Source of the DNA: Terriglobales bacterium
GTDB taxonomy: Bacteria; Acidobacteriota; Terriglobia; Terriglobales; Acidobacteriaceae
Length of the DNA stretch: 33,372 nt
Reading direction: 5' to 3'
NCBI GenBank assembly: GCA_030038475.1
Contig: JASHOU010000079.1
Coordinates: forward strand, 1-33,372
Every line of letters begins with the position of its first letter. Position 1 is the stretch's first letter. Made by a program: the position numbers and the translations under genes. Shown here piece by piece: positions 6,844 through 15,697 of the stretch. Under the pieces are notes generated by a model, which ran no database searches, was not told the origin of the DNA, and saw nothing but the letters and a program-made list of their open reading frames with translations.

Positions 6844-7488
6844 TCACCCCACTGCGCCGTGAAAAAAAATATCCGTATATTGCTTCACCAGCGCATCTCC
6901 GGTCAGCGATCCATCGGGCTTGTACCACTGATAGATCCAGTTGATCATGCCCACTAACGCAAATGCCGCCGCGCGTGGGGTAACCGGAGACTGCGCACCA
7001 CGTCTCTTCTGCACCTCGGCAATGAGGTTCTCGACAAAGTGCACGTAGTCCTTTTTGCGCACGTTGATTTTTCGCCGAAGACTCGGCGGCAGCGGATGAT
7101 TCTCATGCAGCATCACCGTAATCTCCCGGTCTTCCGGACTGAGCACCACCTCAATGTGAAGGCGGATCAGCATGCGCAGCCGCTCTTCCGCTCCCACGGG
7201 ACGGCTTATGTCAATGCGCCGCACCACATTGATCACCCGCTCCTCGGTGATTTCCATGGCGTGCGACATGATGTGGAACAGGATTTCGTCTTTCGACTGA
7301 AAGTGGTGATACAGCCCGCCCTTCGAAAGCTTGAGCGCAGCAGCTACATCGTTCATCGACGTGGCGTCATACCCACGCTGCTGAAATAGCCGCGCCGCCG
7401 TGCGCAAAATTTCCTGGCGCGGCTCCTGCCGGTGTTCTGGTCGGTTTTCTGATCGAGATTCGATGGTTGTTTCGCGGAGCATCACCAC
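6844..7488 (-). CDS. TetR/AcrR-family transcriptional regulator (FadR/KstR2-like)
   Basis: This is a 214-residue protein. After a charged N-terminal tail rich in Arg, Gln and Glu, the DNA-binding domain reads EILRTAARLFQQRGYDATSM then DVAAALKLSKGGLYHHFQSK, a canonical TetR helix-turn-helix. The C-terminal part (RRIDISRP to GSLTGDALVKQYTDIFFHG) resembles regulators of fatty-acid or sterol catabolism in the TetR_C_41-like group; this is a family impression, not a proof. The N-terminal tail EIRSENRPEHRQEPRQE-like segment is repetitive at the DNA level. It is probably co-transcribed with the cupin gene downstream. Confidence 0.92.
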   Translation of the reverse strand: MVMLRETTIESRSENRPEHRQEPRQEILRTAARLFQQRGYDATSMNDVAAALKLSKGGLYHHFQSKDEILFHIMSHAMEITEERVINVVRRIDISRPVGAEERLRMLIRLHIEVVLSPEDREITVMLHENHPLPPSLRRKINVRKKDYVHFVENLIAEVQKRRGAQSPVTPRAAAFALVGMINWIYQWYKPDGSLTGDALVKQYTDIFFHGAVG

Positions 7489-7576
7489 CGATGGTATCGC
7501 GGAACGGCTGCTAAAGTCAGGCCGCCTGAGTTATCGTGCTCCTTCAGACGTCAATTTGCGGGGCTTCAATGACAAA

Positions 7577-9124
7577 TCATCCCGCCAGCGCGTACAAAAA
7601 TTCTACGTAGGAACGCGTAGCTCCATCCATCCCCTGCACTTTCGCGTTCGCCGATTCGATCAAATAATATTCATTCGGCGCGTGAGCCCCTTCGCCGTGG
7701 CCCAAGCCGAAGTGCGTAGCCGGCAGGCGCAACGGTTCGCCCGTGAAAACATAGCCCGGCCACGATCCCGGACTGCGCGGCAAAACGATGGGATCGATTC
7801 CCGCCGCGCGATAGACTTTAATCTGCGTCTGAATGATGCCCGTTTCAAGAGCGGTGCTGTTGGGATCGTACCCGCCCGTCATGTTGACCTCGACGTCCCC
7901 ATAGCCTTGCTTCGCCAGATGCGCTTTCAGCGCAGCCAGCGCCTCGGCCGCCGTCATGTCGGGAACCAGGCGCATATCGATTTTGGCCACGGCGCGATGC
8001 GGAAGAATTGTTTTTCCGCCGGGCCCCGTATAACCGCCGACCAACCCTTCGATGTTGATCGTCGGCTTCGACATCAGCAGTTCAATCGATTCTTCCCATC
8101 CCACGTCGTTCACCCAATGCTTCACGCCAAAAGCTTTTTTGTCGAGTTCTTCATCCATGCGTTTGGCCGCGACCTCGATCATCTGCTTTTCGGCCGGAGA
8201 GAGCGGCCGGGCCTTATCTGCAAAGCCGGGCACCATGGGCTGGTTGCCATCCGCCGAGACCAGCGTGTTCAGTGCGTGAATCAAGTGCCATGCCGGGCTA
8301 TCCACGCGCGCTTTTTCGCTGGAGTGGATGTCGTGCTCCGGCCCGCGTCCCCACTTTTCGCCGCTCGAAACGAGTTCCAGTTCCACCACACCCTTCGCGC
8401 CCAGCGTGATCGTCACGCTGCCGTCCAGTTCCTGCGATGCGCCGGGCATGAAGATTCCGTCCACTTTTTTCAGCGCCGCGAGCGTCTCCGGCCTGCGCAC
8501 AACCTGGGGAAAATGCGGCGAGCCGATCTCTTCTTCGCCTTCGGCTACCAGCACCAGGTTCACAGGAATATTTCGTCCCGCGCCGCGAATCGCATGCAGC
8601 GCCGCCAAAAATGTGGCTTCCGGACCTTTCTGGTTCACCGCCCCGCGTCCGACGACGATTTTTCCCAAGCCCGGCTTTTCCACCAGCGCCGCATCCCACG
8701 GCGGCGACGACCACTCCGACGGCGTGACCTGCTTCACGTCGTACATGAAGTAAACGCCCAGAGTGCGGGGAGCGCCGGCATCGAGCGTAGCAAAAATGCC
8801 GGGCTGCCCATCGGTCGGCGCCTTCATCACCGACTGAAATCCCGCGTCGCGCAGCATCTGCATGGTCAGTTCGCATCCTTCGTCCACACCGCGATTTTCC
8901 GCGGCGATCGAAGGTTGGCGAATCCAGTTTTGCAGCCGTTGCACAGCTTCGTCGTGGCGTTTTTCGATTTCCTTCCAGACCGGAACGAGGTCGGGCGAGG
9001 TTTGATCGGCGTAGGAGAAACGCGGTGACGACAAGGCTGCGGCCGTGGCAGCGCTTCCGATGAGAAAAGCTCTGCGATCCATTTTGGAGGCATCCATAGC
9101 TGAGGAGGTTATCGCGATGAACAA
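7577..9124 (-). CDS. Exported M20-family peptidase with two substituted metal ligands
   Basis: This is a 515-residue M20/M25/M40-type amidohydrolase. MDRRAFLIGSAATAAALSS (from Met15) is a twin-arginine signal sequence, so the protein is probably exported folded; Met10 or Met15 (9097 or 9082) may be the true start, and none has a clear ribosome site. Family motifs are present: YDVKQVTPSEW, GRGAVNQKGPEATFLAAL, AEGEEEIGS (catalytic Glu198, ligand Glu199), a dimerisation domain around MRLVPDMTAAEALAALK, and GEGAHAPNEYYLIES with the last His. The His of the usual HxDV motif is Met127, and the bridging Asp of GRGxxDxKG is Asn164. I recall the NQKG form in a distinct M20 subgroup, so this may still be an active enzyme with altered metal use. 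Confidence 0.9.
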   Translation of the reverse strand: MFIAITSSAMDASKMDRRAFLIGSAATAAALSSPRFSYADQTSPDLVPVWKEIEKRHDEAVQRLQNWIRQPSIAAENRGVDEGCELTMQMLRDAGFQSVMKAPTDGQPGIFATLDAGAPRTLGVYFMYDVKQVTPSEWSSPPWDAALVEKPGLGKIVVGRGAVNQKGPEATFLAALHAIRGAGRNIPVNLVLVAEGEEEIGSPHFPQVVRRPETLAALKKVDGIFMPGASQELDGSVTITLGAKGVVELELVSSGEKWGRGPEHDIHSSEKARVDSPAWHLIHALNTLVSADGNQPMVPGFADKARPLSPAEKQMIEVAAKRMDEELDKKAFGVKHWVNDVGWEESIELLMSKPTINIEGLVGGYTGPGGKTILPHRAVAKIDMRLVPDMTAAEALAALKAHLAKQGYGDVEVNMTGGYDPNSTALETGIIQTQIKVYRAAGIDPIVLPRSPGSWPGYVFTGEPLRLPATHFGLGHGEGAHAPNEYYLIESANAKVQGMDGATRSYVEFLYALAG

Positions 9125-9171
9125 AAGTTGTCTACACGAAGCTGTCTACATCAGGCTGCGGCATGAAAAAA

Positions 9172-9202
9172 GTCAGTCGCTAGCTACAGCTAGTCGATAG
9201 CC
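9172..9202. repeat. Small palindromic repeat
   Basis: A short element built of CTAG/AGTCG words, with the palindrome CTAGCTACAGCTAG at its core, lies in the 110-bp spacer between the Nudix gene end and the M20 gene start. It resembles the longer CTAGCT arrays near rplM. Confidence 0.45.
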
Positions 9203-9234
9203 GTCGAGGGATTCGCCGATGCGAATGCCCGCGC

Positions 9235-10053
9235 CTAGCGCTGGCGCTTCTGCCGCGATGGCGGGCTAGCGCGATGCGGAGCTTCCGTTCTGCGGGCGCT
9301 GTTGATCGGAGTGACGTTCCGCGGCGTTTCTGAAACCGAGGCGTCGCCTGCGCCCAGGCTCAGAGTTGGCTGGCGAATCGTTGTCGCGCTCAGTTGCCGT
9401 GCCAGGTGGAAGTGAGCGCGCATCGCTGCCTGAATTTCCGCGAAATGAGCGTGACTGTTGACCGACGCGTCGAAATGGACTCGGTGCAGCGGGTCCTTAT
9501 AATACGCGGCATTTGCGCTACGGCTGGCGATCTCCTGCTGATGCCGCAGCCGCTGGATGCGCGACACGGCATGACTGACCACGCGCGATAATTCTGCCCC
9601 GAACTCGGGCGTGCGCTTTTGACGCAGGCGGCGTTTGGTCTTTTCCACGCCGAACCAGGTGGGAGCGCGTTTCGATTCCCGCGGCGGCTCCAGGCTTAAC
9701 ACCTCGCAAAGGTGCGCGGTGACCACAAAGACTCGTTCGGAAAATCGGCGGGAAGGTTCCTCTCCGCTCGCGGTGTCAGGTTTCGGGCGAAAATAACGGG
9801 TGAATGCGATTTCTTCCATGCGGCCGTGCACGCCCGCCTCTTCCACCGCTTCGAGCGCAGCCGATTGCGCGGGACTGAGGCCGGGTTCGACGCCGCCTTT
9901 GGGAAATGTCCAGCGCCCGCCGCGGGTTCGCACCAGCAAGAACTCCAGGCCGCGCTTGCCAGCGCGATAACAGACGGCGGCTGCCTGGCGGGGTTCGCCT
10001 TCCACGTTGGTTGCGTTTGCGGTTTTTCGCTGTCCCGGTTCGCTCCGCGCCAT
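9235..10053 (-). CDS. Nudix hydrolase with atypical Nudix box and long basic tail
   Basis: This is a 272-residue protein. Residues about 20-150 are a Nudix domain: FLLVRTRGGRWTFPKGGVEP leads into the box GGVEPGLSPAQSAALEAVEE. The consensus G-x5-E-x7-REUxEE loses its first Glu (Leu here) and its Arg (Leu here), but the metal-binding EE of EAVEEAG remains. The family hydrolyses nucleoside diphosphates linked to another group; this variant resembles the diphosphoinositol/dinucleoside polyphosphate type. The C-terminal 110 residues are His- and Arg-rich, with no recognised domain (SHAHFAEIQAAMRAHFHLAR), and are probably disordered. The gene stands alone on this strand. Confidence 0.8.
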   Translation of the reverse strand: MARSEPGQRKTANATNVEGEPRQAAAVCYRAGKRGLEFLLVRTRGGRWTFPKGGVEPGLSPAQSAALEAVEEAGVHGRMEEIAFTRYFRPKPDTASGEEPSRRFSERVFVVTAHLCEVLSLEPPRESKRAPTWFGVEKTKRRLRQKRTPEFGAELSRVVSHAVSRIQRLRHQQEIASRSANAAYYKDPLHRVHFDASVNSHAHFAEIQAAMRAHFHLARQLSATTIRQPTLSLGAGDASVSETPRNVTPINSARRTEAPHRASPPSRQKRQR

Positions 10054-10240
10054 GCCAGTAGAGTGCGCGATGCGATCGCCTTCTGGCTAGAGCAAATCTT
10101 GGTTCAACAAATCGAAAGCCGCCGTTCCCAAAGCTTCGCTCATCCTTTCGCGCGGCGCATGGGAATCCTTCTACATACTTGTCTCAACAGCGCAGCGTTG
10201 GTGAAAGTAGGGAAAGCGATTTGGGCCGTGGGAGAAACTT

Positions 10241-10585
10241 TTGGACCACCTGTATTGTCTTCGCTGTAATCGCGAACTCGAAGCCGGACAAAAATCGGTC
10301 GCCGTCTTTCTGTTCGCCCAGACCGTAGGAGTCAAGCCGCGGCAGAAATCTCCGGCCCAACGCATCTGTTTTTGTCCGCAGTGCTCGGTTTCGCTGGCGA
10401 TGGGTCCGGCGCCCGAGGGCGCGCTCAACCTCGCCGCCTGGCAAATGATTCGCGACATCGTCGGAGCCGACCCCGCCCTCACCGAAGCCGCCTGGGAAAG
10501 CCTCCACGGAATCGAAGAAACTCTGCTCCCAGCTACGGGAACCACTGGCGCTCTCCCGCGCCCCGGCTTGTATTTCGAGTTCTAG
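10241..10585 (+). CDS. Small zinc-ribbon-like hypothetical protein
   Basis: This is a 114-residue protein starting at TTG (GGGAGA lies 7 bp upstream). Two cysteine pairs, CLRC near the N-terminus and CFCPQC at about residue 45, are spaced as in a zinc ribbon. The middle is hydrophilic (GALNLAAWQMIRDIVGADP) and the C-terminal part is proline- and glycine-rich. I do not recognise the family; no enzyme motif is visible. It is convergent with the frameshifted methyltransferase gene. Small proteins of this kind often bind nucleic acid or serve as structural partners, but that is only a guess. Confidence 0.6.
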   Translation: MDHLYCLRCNRELEAGQKSVAVFLFAQTVGVKPRQKSPAQRICFCPQCSVSLAMGPAPEGALNLAAWQMIRDIVGADPALTEAAWESLHGIEETLLPATGTTGALPRPGLYFEF

Positions 10586-10691
10586 TTACGGAATTCGTCT
10601 ATCTTGCCCAAAAAAAACCAACAGGGGATGCAAGCGCGAAACAACTGACGGCACTGCTTTACCGAGTAAGCATCAATCTCGCAACGCCGAA

Positions 10692-11419
10692 CTACTCCGC
10701 CTTCACGGCGAAGATCAGGAAATAATCCATGCCGTCGGCTTTCACGAAATCCTCCGAGTCGCGCAGTTCTATCCGGCTTGCGCGGCTTCGCGGACGACCA
10801 CATCTTTGCTCACGCCATGATTTTCTCCGTTGCCATTGCGATCGATGATGCCAACCCTCGCTCCCGGTTTCAGCGATGCGCGCAGATTTCTGAGCAACAC
10901 AATGGGATGAGCAACCTCGTGGTAGGCCTTGAGCAGCAGCACGGCATCGATGCTGTCGGGCGGAAGATGCGGATCGTCGGGCGTGCTGAGAATCGTCTTG
11001 ATGTTCTGCAGTTGCTCTTTTTTCGCTCGCTGGTCGATGTATTCAATCGCCTTCGGGTTGATGTCCACTGCGTAAACCGTGCCCGAGCCGCCGACGCGGC
11101 GCGCGGCGCGCACCGTGAACCAACCCGATCCCGCGCCAATGTCAGCAACTTTTTTGCCGGGCGCAATGCCAAGCATATCCATGACGCGGTTGATCTGCAG
11201 GCGCTCATCGCGCCCGGGGGAATCGAAAATGGAGAGGTCGCCGGTGTAAGGCGTGCTGGTCTTGCGTTGCTCCGACGGCGCTGCGGCCCCGGATTGCGCA
11301 CGAACCGGTGCCGGCACGCACAAATCCACCAACAGAAAAGCCGCTAACAACAGACCTGCCAATAGCACTGAGATCGGCCTGAAACGTCGGAGCGCTCTGC
11401 CCATCGATTTCCGGTTCAT
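10692..11419 (-). CDS. Exported class I SAM-dependent methyltransferase, frameshifted near its end
   Basis: The N-terminus has an uncleaved or cleaved signal segment (ISVLLAGLLLAAFLLVDL, then PVRAQ). The methyltransferase core follows: VADIGAGSGWFT is the SAM-binding motif I and VYAVDINPKAIEYI the motif II acidic strand. The open frame stops at 10769-10771, right after REAAQAG. The next 24 codons, in the frame shifted by one base, read ELRDSEDFVKADGMDYFLIF and continue to a stop at 10692-10694. This is exactly the C-terminal end expected for the family. A single missing base between about 10771 and 10773 (GGATAGAA where GGATANGAA is expected) explains this. It may be a real mutation or a sequencing error; the enzyme otherwise looks intact. 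Confidence 0.8.
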
Positions 11420-11456
11420 TGTTCCCCCAAGCGTTTACACTCTTTGCCGCCACGGT

Positions 11457-12317
11457 TCAGTGACCGTGTCTACTTAACACTTCGGCGGCCGCACGGCGTC
11501 CCTGTTCGCGTCCGGCGCGGGCCGCTGGTTCGCGAACCGAGGGGTCGAGCAGGTTCCCGCCGACCGAAGCAAACGCAGCTTGTGACGTTTCGTCCGGATG
11601 GATGACATCGACGTGTGCCCCGCCGCGCCTCAGCTTGTCGACTGCGGCGTTGAGCGATTCGACGCAAAGCGGCGGTACACGAGCCGGCAATGTCAGGATA
11701 AGGACGTGATCGCAGCCCGCCGCCAGATCTGCGTTCTCGATAGAATAGAGGCCGCCATCCATGTAGCGTCGGCCGCGCAGGGTGACCGCTGGCCAGATCC
11801 CTGGCACAGCGCCGCTGGCAGCCACAGCGTCGACAAGGTCAACCCCGCTCGTGCGCTCGAATGCGCGCCGCTCGCCGCTCTCCACATCAACCGCCACGAT
11901 CAGCAAGCGCCGCTCGGACCAGGTATGCGACGGTAGCGCTGCGGCAATCATCTTCCGTCTCGCCTCCAGCAAATCGAGCGGCGTTTGTAGCGCCAGTGCG
12001 CCGAAGCGCTTGAGCACGGCGATGGCGTCGCCGGGGCCCTCCCGGACGCGCATGAAATCGGCACGCCACTTCGTAAAGTCGACTGGCGGCGCAGACTCTT
12101 TCGTTTGCCATTGCGGATCAACCTGCCGCTGAAACAGGTCCTCCAGCGCTAGACCGCCGGCGACTAAGGCGCCAACCCGCGCTCCGGCTGAGGTGCCTAT
12201 AATAACGTCGGCATCGCGAACCTCGATGCCGGCATCAGCCATGCCGGCGATCACCCCGAGTTCCCATGCGACCGCGGCGTGTCCGCCCGCGCCGAGCACC
12301 AATGCGCGCTGCGCCAT
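11457..12317 (-). CDS. Patatin-like phospholipase / esterase
   Basis: This is a 286-residue protein. The oxyanion motif appears as LGAGGHAAVAWELGVIAG, the nucleophile elbow is GTSAG (Ser43) and the second catalytic residue is Asp187 in YMDGGLYS. Together these form the Ser-Asp dyad of patatin lipid acyl hydrolases. It has no signal peptide and no membrane segment, so it is probably cytoplasmic or membrane-associated. AAGGAGA lies about 7 bp before the ATG. It is transcribed divergently from ilvC, with a 233-bp spacer that contains the ilvC promoter and a palindrome. The lipid substrate is not known. Confidence 0.92.
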   Translation of the reverse strand: MAQRALVLGAGGHAAVAWELGVIAGMADAGIEVRDADVIIGTSAGARVGALVAGGLALEDLFQRQVDPQWQTKESAPPVDFTKWRADFMRVREGPGDAIAVLKRFGALALQTPLDLLEARRKMIAAALPSHTWSERRLLIVAVDVESGERRAFERTSGVDLVDAVAASGAVPGIWPAVTLRGRRYMDGGLYSIENADLAAGCDHVLILTLPARVPPLCVESLNAAVDKLRRGGAHVDVIHPDETSQAAFASVGGNLLDPSVREPAARAGREQGRRAAAEVLSRHGH

Positions 12318-12450
12318 ATCGTTCTCCTTAAGTCAGCCGCTCGATCGACGCCCATACCGGCGAAAAGCCCGTGCCGCCGAATAGTAAGGACCAGACGGCT
12401 CTAACATTACGCTAATCGCGGGCCACGGGCTCGACGTGCAGTCCCGCTGG

Positions 12451-12479
12451 TTGACACAGGCATCCATGATTGTTAGCAT
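12451..12479 (+). promoter_or_regulatory. Promoter of ilvC
   Basis: TTGACA (12451-12456), 17 bp, then TAGCAT (12474-12479) with an extended TG motif at 12471-12472. The -35 is perfect. Transcription should start near 12486, at the palindrome that follows, and gives a leader of about 65 nt. Confidence 0.7.
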
Positions 12480-12487
12480 TTTCTCCT

Positions 12488-12503
12488 GACCGACCGGTCG
12501 GTC
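12488..12503. promoter_or_regulatory. Perfect 16-bp palindromic operator at the ilvC start site
   Basis: GACCGACCGGTCGGTC (12488-12503) is fully self-complementary and directly overlaps or follows the predicted transcription start. Its form resembles operators of TetR-family repressors. The window contains two such regulators, at 5844-6395 and 6844-7488, but neither can be linked to it by sequence alone. Confidence 0.6.
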
Positions 12504-12550
12504 TCTAGCGTCGACATAGCGTCTCGACATTTTTCAACAAGGAGTTTTCC

Positions 12551-13633
12551 GTGGCCACTGTCTTCTATCAAAACGATGCCAATCCTTCCACCCTGAAAGG
12601 CAAAACGATCGCCGTCTTCGGCTACGGTTCGCAGGGACACGCACAGGCGCAGAACCTCCGCGACAGCGGATACAACGTCATCATCGGCCTCGACCCCGGG
12701 CGCAACTCGGCCACGCAGGCGCACGCCGACGGCATGACCGTCTTTGCTCCTGCTGAAGCCGCCGAGCGCGCCGACTGGCTTCAGATTCTTACTCCCGACG
12801 AAACCCAGGCCGCTTTCTACGAATCGGCCATCCGGCCGCATCTGCACAAAGGCCCGCGCGGAGGAAAAATTCTCGGCTTTTCGCACGGATTCGCCATTCA
12901 CTTCAAAACCATCAAGCCTCCAAAAGATGTGGACGTGGTCATGATCGCGCCGAAAAGTCCCGGCCATTTGCTGCGCCGCGTCTATGCGCAAGGCGGAGGC
13001 GTTCCTTCGCTCCTCGCCATTCATCAGGATGCAAGCGGACGCGCCCACGAATACGCGCTCAGCTACGCGCATGGCATCGGTTCGACCCGCGCCGGAGTCT
13101 TGCAGACGACCTTCAAAGAGGAAACCGAAAGCGACCTCTTCGGCGAGCAGGCGGTGCTTTGCGGCGGATTAACCTCGCTGATGCAGAAAGGGTTCGAGAC
13201 TCTGGTCACCGCCGGTTACGCTCCTGAGATCGCCTACTTTGAATGCGTGCACGAAATGAAGCTGATCGTCGACATCATCTACGAAGGCGGTTTGAGCCGC
13301 ATGCGTTATTCAATCTCCAACACCGCCGAATATGGCGACCTGACCCGCGGCGAAATAGTCGTCGGCGACGAGACGCGCAAGGCGATGAAGAAAGTGCTGA
13401 AGCGAATCCAGGACGGCAGTTTCGCCAAGGAATGGATTGAAGAGAACAAGAAGGGCGGCAAGAAGTTCGCCAAGCTGCGCGAGGCCGCAAAACAGCATCC
13501 GATCGAGAAAGTAGGCGAACAGTTGCGCGGCATGATGTCGTGGCTGCCGGCGAATCAAGAGCTGCCGAGGGACAAAGCTAAGAAAAAAGCAGCCGAAGCA
13601 AAGCCAGCGGTGCCGACGGCGGTCAACGCCTAG
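12551..13633 (+). CDS. ilvC: Ketol-acid reductoisomerase
   Basis: This 360-residue enzyme converts acetolactate or acetohydroxybutyrate into dihydroxy acids in valine, leucine and isoleucine synthesis, using NADPH and Mg. The start is GTG at 12551; AAGGAG lies upstream at a normal distance. The N-terminal Rossmann motif is [18 protein letters not shown], and the catalytic domain has [35 protein letters not shown] and [10 protein letters not shown] with the metal-binding acidic residues. It is class I in length with a 25-residue basic, Ala-rich tail ([12 protein letters not shown]) that the family does not need. The next gene, ilvD, starts 111 bp downstream, and the two are probably one transcript. 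Upstream lies a palindrome at the start site. Confidence 0.97.
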   Translation: MATVFYQNDANPSTLKGKTIAVFGYGSQGHAQAQNLRDSGYNVIIGLDPGRNSATQAHADGMTVFAPAEAAERADWLQILTPDETQAAFYESAIRPHLHKGPRGGKILGFSHGFAIHFKTIKPPKDVDVVMIAPKSPGHLLRRVYAQGGGVPSLLAIHQDASGRAHEYALSYAHGIGSTRAGVLQTTFKEETESDLFGEQAVLCGGLTSLMQKGFETLVTAGYAPEIAYFECVHEMKLIVDIIYEGGLSRMRYSISNTAEYGDLTRGEIVVGDETRKAMKKVLKRIQDGSFAKEWIEENKKGGKKFAKLREAAKQHPIEKVGEQLRGMMSWLPANQELPRDKAKKKAAEAKPAVPTAVNA

Positions 13634-13638
13634 AGAGG

Positions 13639-13711
13639 ATCGGGTCATCTGATCATCGGGCCATCGGGTCATCTAGAGTCAAAGGCTTTCTCAATGACCC
13701 GATGCTCCGAT
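13639..13711. repeat. 8-bp array and inverted arm between ilvC and ilvD
   Basis: The left arm is five in-phase 8-mers: ATCGGGTC (13639-13646), ATCTGATC, ATCGGGCC, ATCGGGTC and ATCTAGAG (ending 13678). The right arm has the complementary units GACCCGAT (13696-13703) and GCTCCGAT (13704-13711). The arms can fold into a hairpin in the ilvC-ilvD message. Confidence 0.78.
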
Positions 13712-13744
13712 CTCTCGCCCTCAGCTAAACTGTCTGCAGCACTC

Positions 13745-15439
13745 ATGGACCTCAAACATCGCAGCCGCAATATCACCGATGGACGCGACCGCGCTCCGTC
13801 GCGCGCCATGTTCAAATCGGTCGGCTTCACCGATGCCGATCTCGCCAAGCCGCTGATTGCCGTCGCCAACACCTGGATCGAAACCATGCCCTGCAACTTC
13901 CATTTGCGGCGGCTTTCAGCCAAGGTGAAAGAAGGCATTCGCGCCGCCGGCGGCACGCCCATGGAGTTCAACACCATCGCCATCTCCGACGGCGAAACTA
14001 TGGGCACCGAGGGCATGAAGGCGTCGCTCGTAAGCCGCGAGGTCATTGCCGACTCGATCGAATTGGTCTGCCGCGGACAGTTGTTCGACGCCGCCGTTTG
14101 CATCGTCGGATGCGATAAAACCATCCCCGCCGCTGCCATGGCTCTGGCGCGCATGAACCTTCCCGGCCTGGTCTTCTATGGAGGAACCATCGCCGCGGGC
14201 AAGTACAACGGCAGGGATGTCACCATCCAGGATGTGTTCGAAGCAGTCGGCGCGAATGCGGCGGGCAAGATGAGCGACGCCGATCTGCTCGCGCTCGAAA
14301 ACGTGGCGTGCCCCGGCGCGGGCGCATGCGGCGGCCAGTACACCGCTAACACGATGAGCACGGTGATGGAGCTGCTCGGCCTGTCGCCCATGGGCTTCAA
14401 CGGCATTCCGGCGATGGATCCGCGCAAAGACGAAGTGTCGTTTCGCTGTGGCGAAGTGGTGATGAATCTTCTGAACCAAGGTATTCGTCCAAGCGATGTT
14501 CTGACCCGCGCCGCGTTTGAGAACGCGATTGCGGGCGTCGCTACGACGGGCGGCTCGACCAATGCCGTGCTTCACCTGTTGGCCATCTCGCGCGAAATGG
14601 GCTTGCCGCTTGACATCGACGATTTCCAGCGCATCAGCGAGCGCACGCCACTGCTGGCCGATCTGAAGCCAGCAGGAAAATATGTAGCCGCCGATGTGGA
14701 CGCAGCCGGCGGCATTCCGGTAATCGCCAAACGATTGCTCGACGGCAAATATGCCCATGGTTCGGCAATAACGGTAACTGGAAAGACATTTTCCGAAGAG
14801 GCCAACGCCGCACGGGAGACTCCGGGGCAGGCGGTGATTGCCCCACTGGCAAAGCCATTGAAGGCGACAGGCGGGCTGGTCATCTTGAAGGGCAACCTGG
14901 CTCCGGGGGGTGGGGTTCTGAAGATGAGCGGGCACGAACGGGCGTCGCAGACCGGACCGGCGCGGGTGTTCGATTCCGAAGAAGCGGCGATGCAGGCGGT
15001 GACCAGCAAGCGGATCAAAGCCGGCGACGTGGTCGTGATCCGCTACGAAGGTCCCAAGGGTGGGCCGGGGATGCGCGAGATGCTGAGCGTGACTGCGGCG
15101 ATCGTCGGCGAAGGACTGGGCGAGAGTGTCGCGCTCATCACCGACGGACGCTTCAGCGGCGCAACGCGCGGCCTGATGGTCGGCCACGTTGCCCCGGAAG
15201 CTGCGCTGGGCGGGCCGATCGCCGCGATTCGCGAGGGCGACCGCATCACCATCGACAGCAAAAGCCGGAAGCTGGAGCTGGAAATTTCCGACGCCGAAAT
15301 CGCCCGCCGCCTGGCGGAATGGAAGGCTCCCGAGCCGCGCTACAAGACAGGAGTCTTTGCCAAGTACGCGGCGCTGGTGAGGTCAGCGTCGGAGGGCGCC
15401 ATCACAACACCCGCTCATCCGGCGCATTCGAAGGCTTAA
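13745..15439 (+). CDS. ilvD: Dihydroxy-acid dehydratase
   Basis: This enzyme makes 2-keto acids from dihydroxy acids after IlvC. Starting at 13745 gives 564 residues ([13 protein letters not shown]), like homologues; an upstream ATG at 13694 lies in a repeat arm. Three conserved Cys fit the iron-sulfur cluster: [23 protein letters not shown] and [22 protein letters not shown]-like and [15 protein letters not shown] motifs, and [12 protein letters not shown] near the end, match IlvD. The last 30 residues are Ala/Thr-rich. No clear ribosome site precedes 13745, so translation may be coupled to the upstream message or use a weak site. Confidence 0.96.
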   Translation: MDLKHRSRNITDGRDRAPSRAMFKSVGFTDADLAKPLIAVANTWIETMPCNFHLRRLSAKVKEGIRAAGGTPMEFNTIAISDGETMGTEGMKASLVSREVIADSIELVCRGQLFDAAVCIVGCDKTIPAAAMALARMNLPGLVFYGGTIAAGKYNGRDVTIQDVFEAVGANAAGKMSDADLLALENVACPGAGACGGQYTANTMSTVMELLGLSPMGFNGIPAMDPRKDEVSFRCGEVVMNLLNQGIRPSDVLTRAAFENAIAGVATTGGSTNAVLHLLAISREMGLPLDIDDFQRISERTPLLADLKPAGKYVAADVDAAGGIPVIAKRLLDGKYAHGSAITVTGKTFSEEANAARETPGQAVIAPLAKPLKATGGLVILKGNLAPGGGVLKMSGHERASQTGPARVFDSEEAAMQAVTSKRIKAGDVVVIRYEGPKGGPGMREMLSVTAAIVGEGLGESVALITDGRFSGATRGLMVGHVAPEAALGGPIAAIREGDRITIDSKSRKLELEISDAEIARRLAEWKAPEPRYKTGVFAKYAALVRSASEGAITTPAHPAHSKA

Positions 15440-15541
15440 AAACCGGGAGTAAGTAACTGGATTTCGTAACTCCCGCAGCGGGGCTGTGTTTACGCCAAAT
15501 GTGCATACAAATTGTTACGTGAAACTTTTTGTGCTGGTAAT

Positions 15542-15565
15542 AATGTACGTATAATGATGTACATT
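15542..15565. promoter_or_regulatory. Inverted repeat around a TATAAT box
   Basis: AATGTAC (15542-15548) and GTACATT (15559-15565) flank TATAAT (15550-15555). A -35 is weak (TTGTGC at 15529-15534, spacing 15). It looks like a promoter with an operator, but the sequence behind it holds only a gene fossil. It may be a remnant of a removed gene. Confidence 0.4.
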
Positions 15566-15612
15566 TTAGCGGGGGAGATTGTGGCGCACAGAGAGCGAAG
15601 CGCGGGGGCGCT

Positions 15613-15690
15613 TTGTTGCACCATCCGGAGTATCGCGAGCGCTATGCGGCGAACCTGCGACGGGAACTGCCGTGGATTCCGTTTGCGTCC
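15613..15690 (+). pseudogene. Fossil of a type ISP-like restriction-modification enzyme
   Basis: One frame reads LLHHPEYRERYAANLRRELP then WIPFA. This is the conserved segment near the C-terminal target-recognition region of large type ISP / Eco57I-like DNA methyltransferase-nucleases (typically leading to RIPFA). The homology begins and ends abruptly within about 26 codons; neither the upstream methyltransferase motifs nor a downstream continuation is present. The remaining 15440-16175 sequence has no other gene-like frame. It is a small relic of an R-M gene, possibly lost by deletion. Confidence 0.55.
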
Positions 15691-15697
15691 GGCCAGT

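Noticed and set aside
7400-9028. A 542-residue plus-strand open frame
   Set aside because: It lies entirely opposite the M20 peptidase and the TetR gene, has a composition rich in Arg, His and Phe typical of shadows, and no domain.
13916-15187. A 423-residue minus-strand open frame
   Set aside because: It is antisense to ilvD and shows no recognisable fold.
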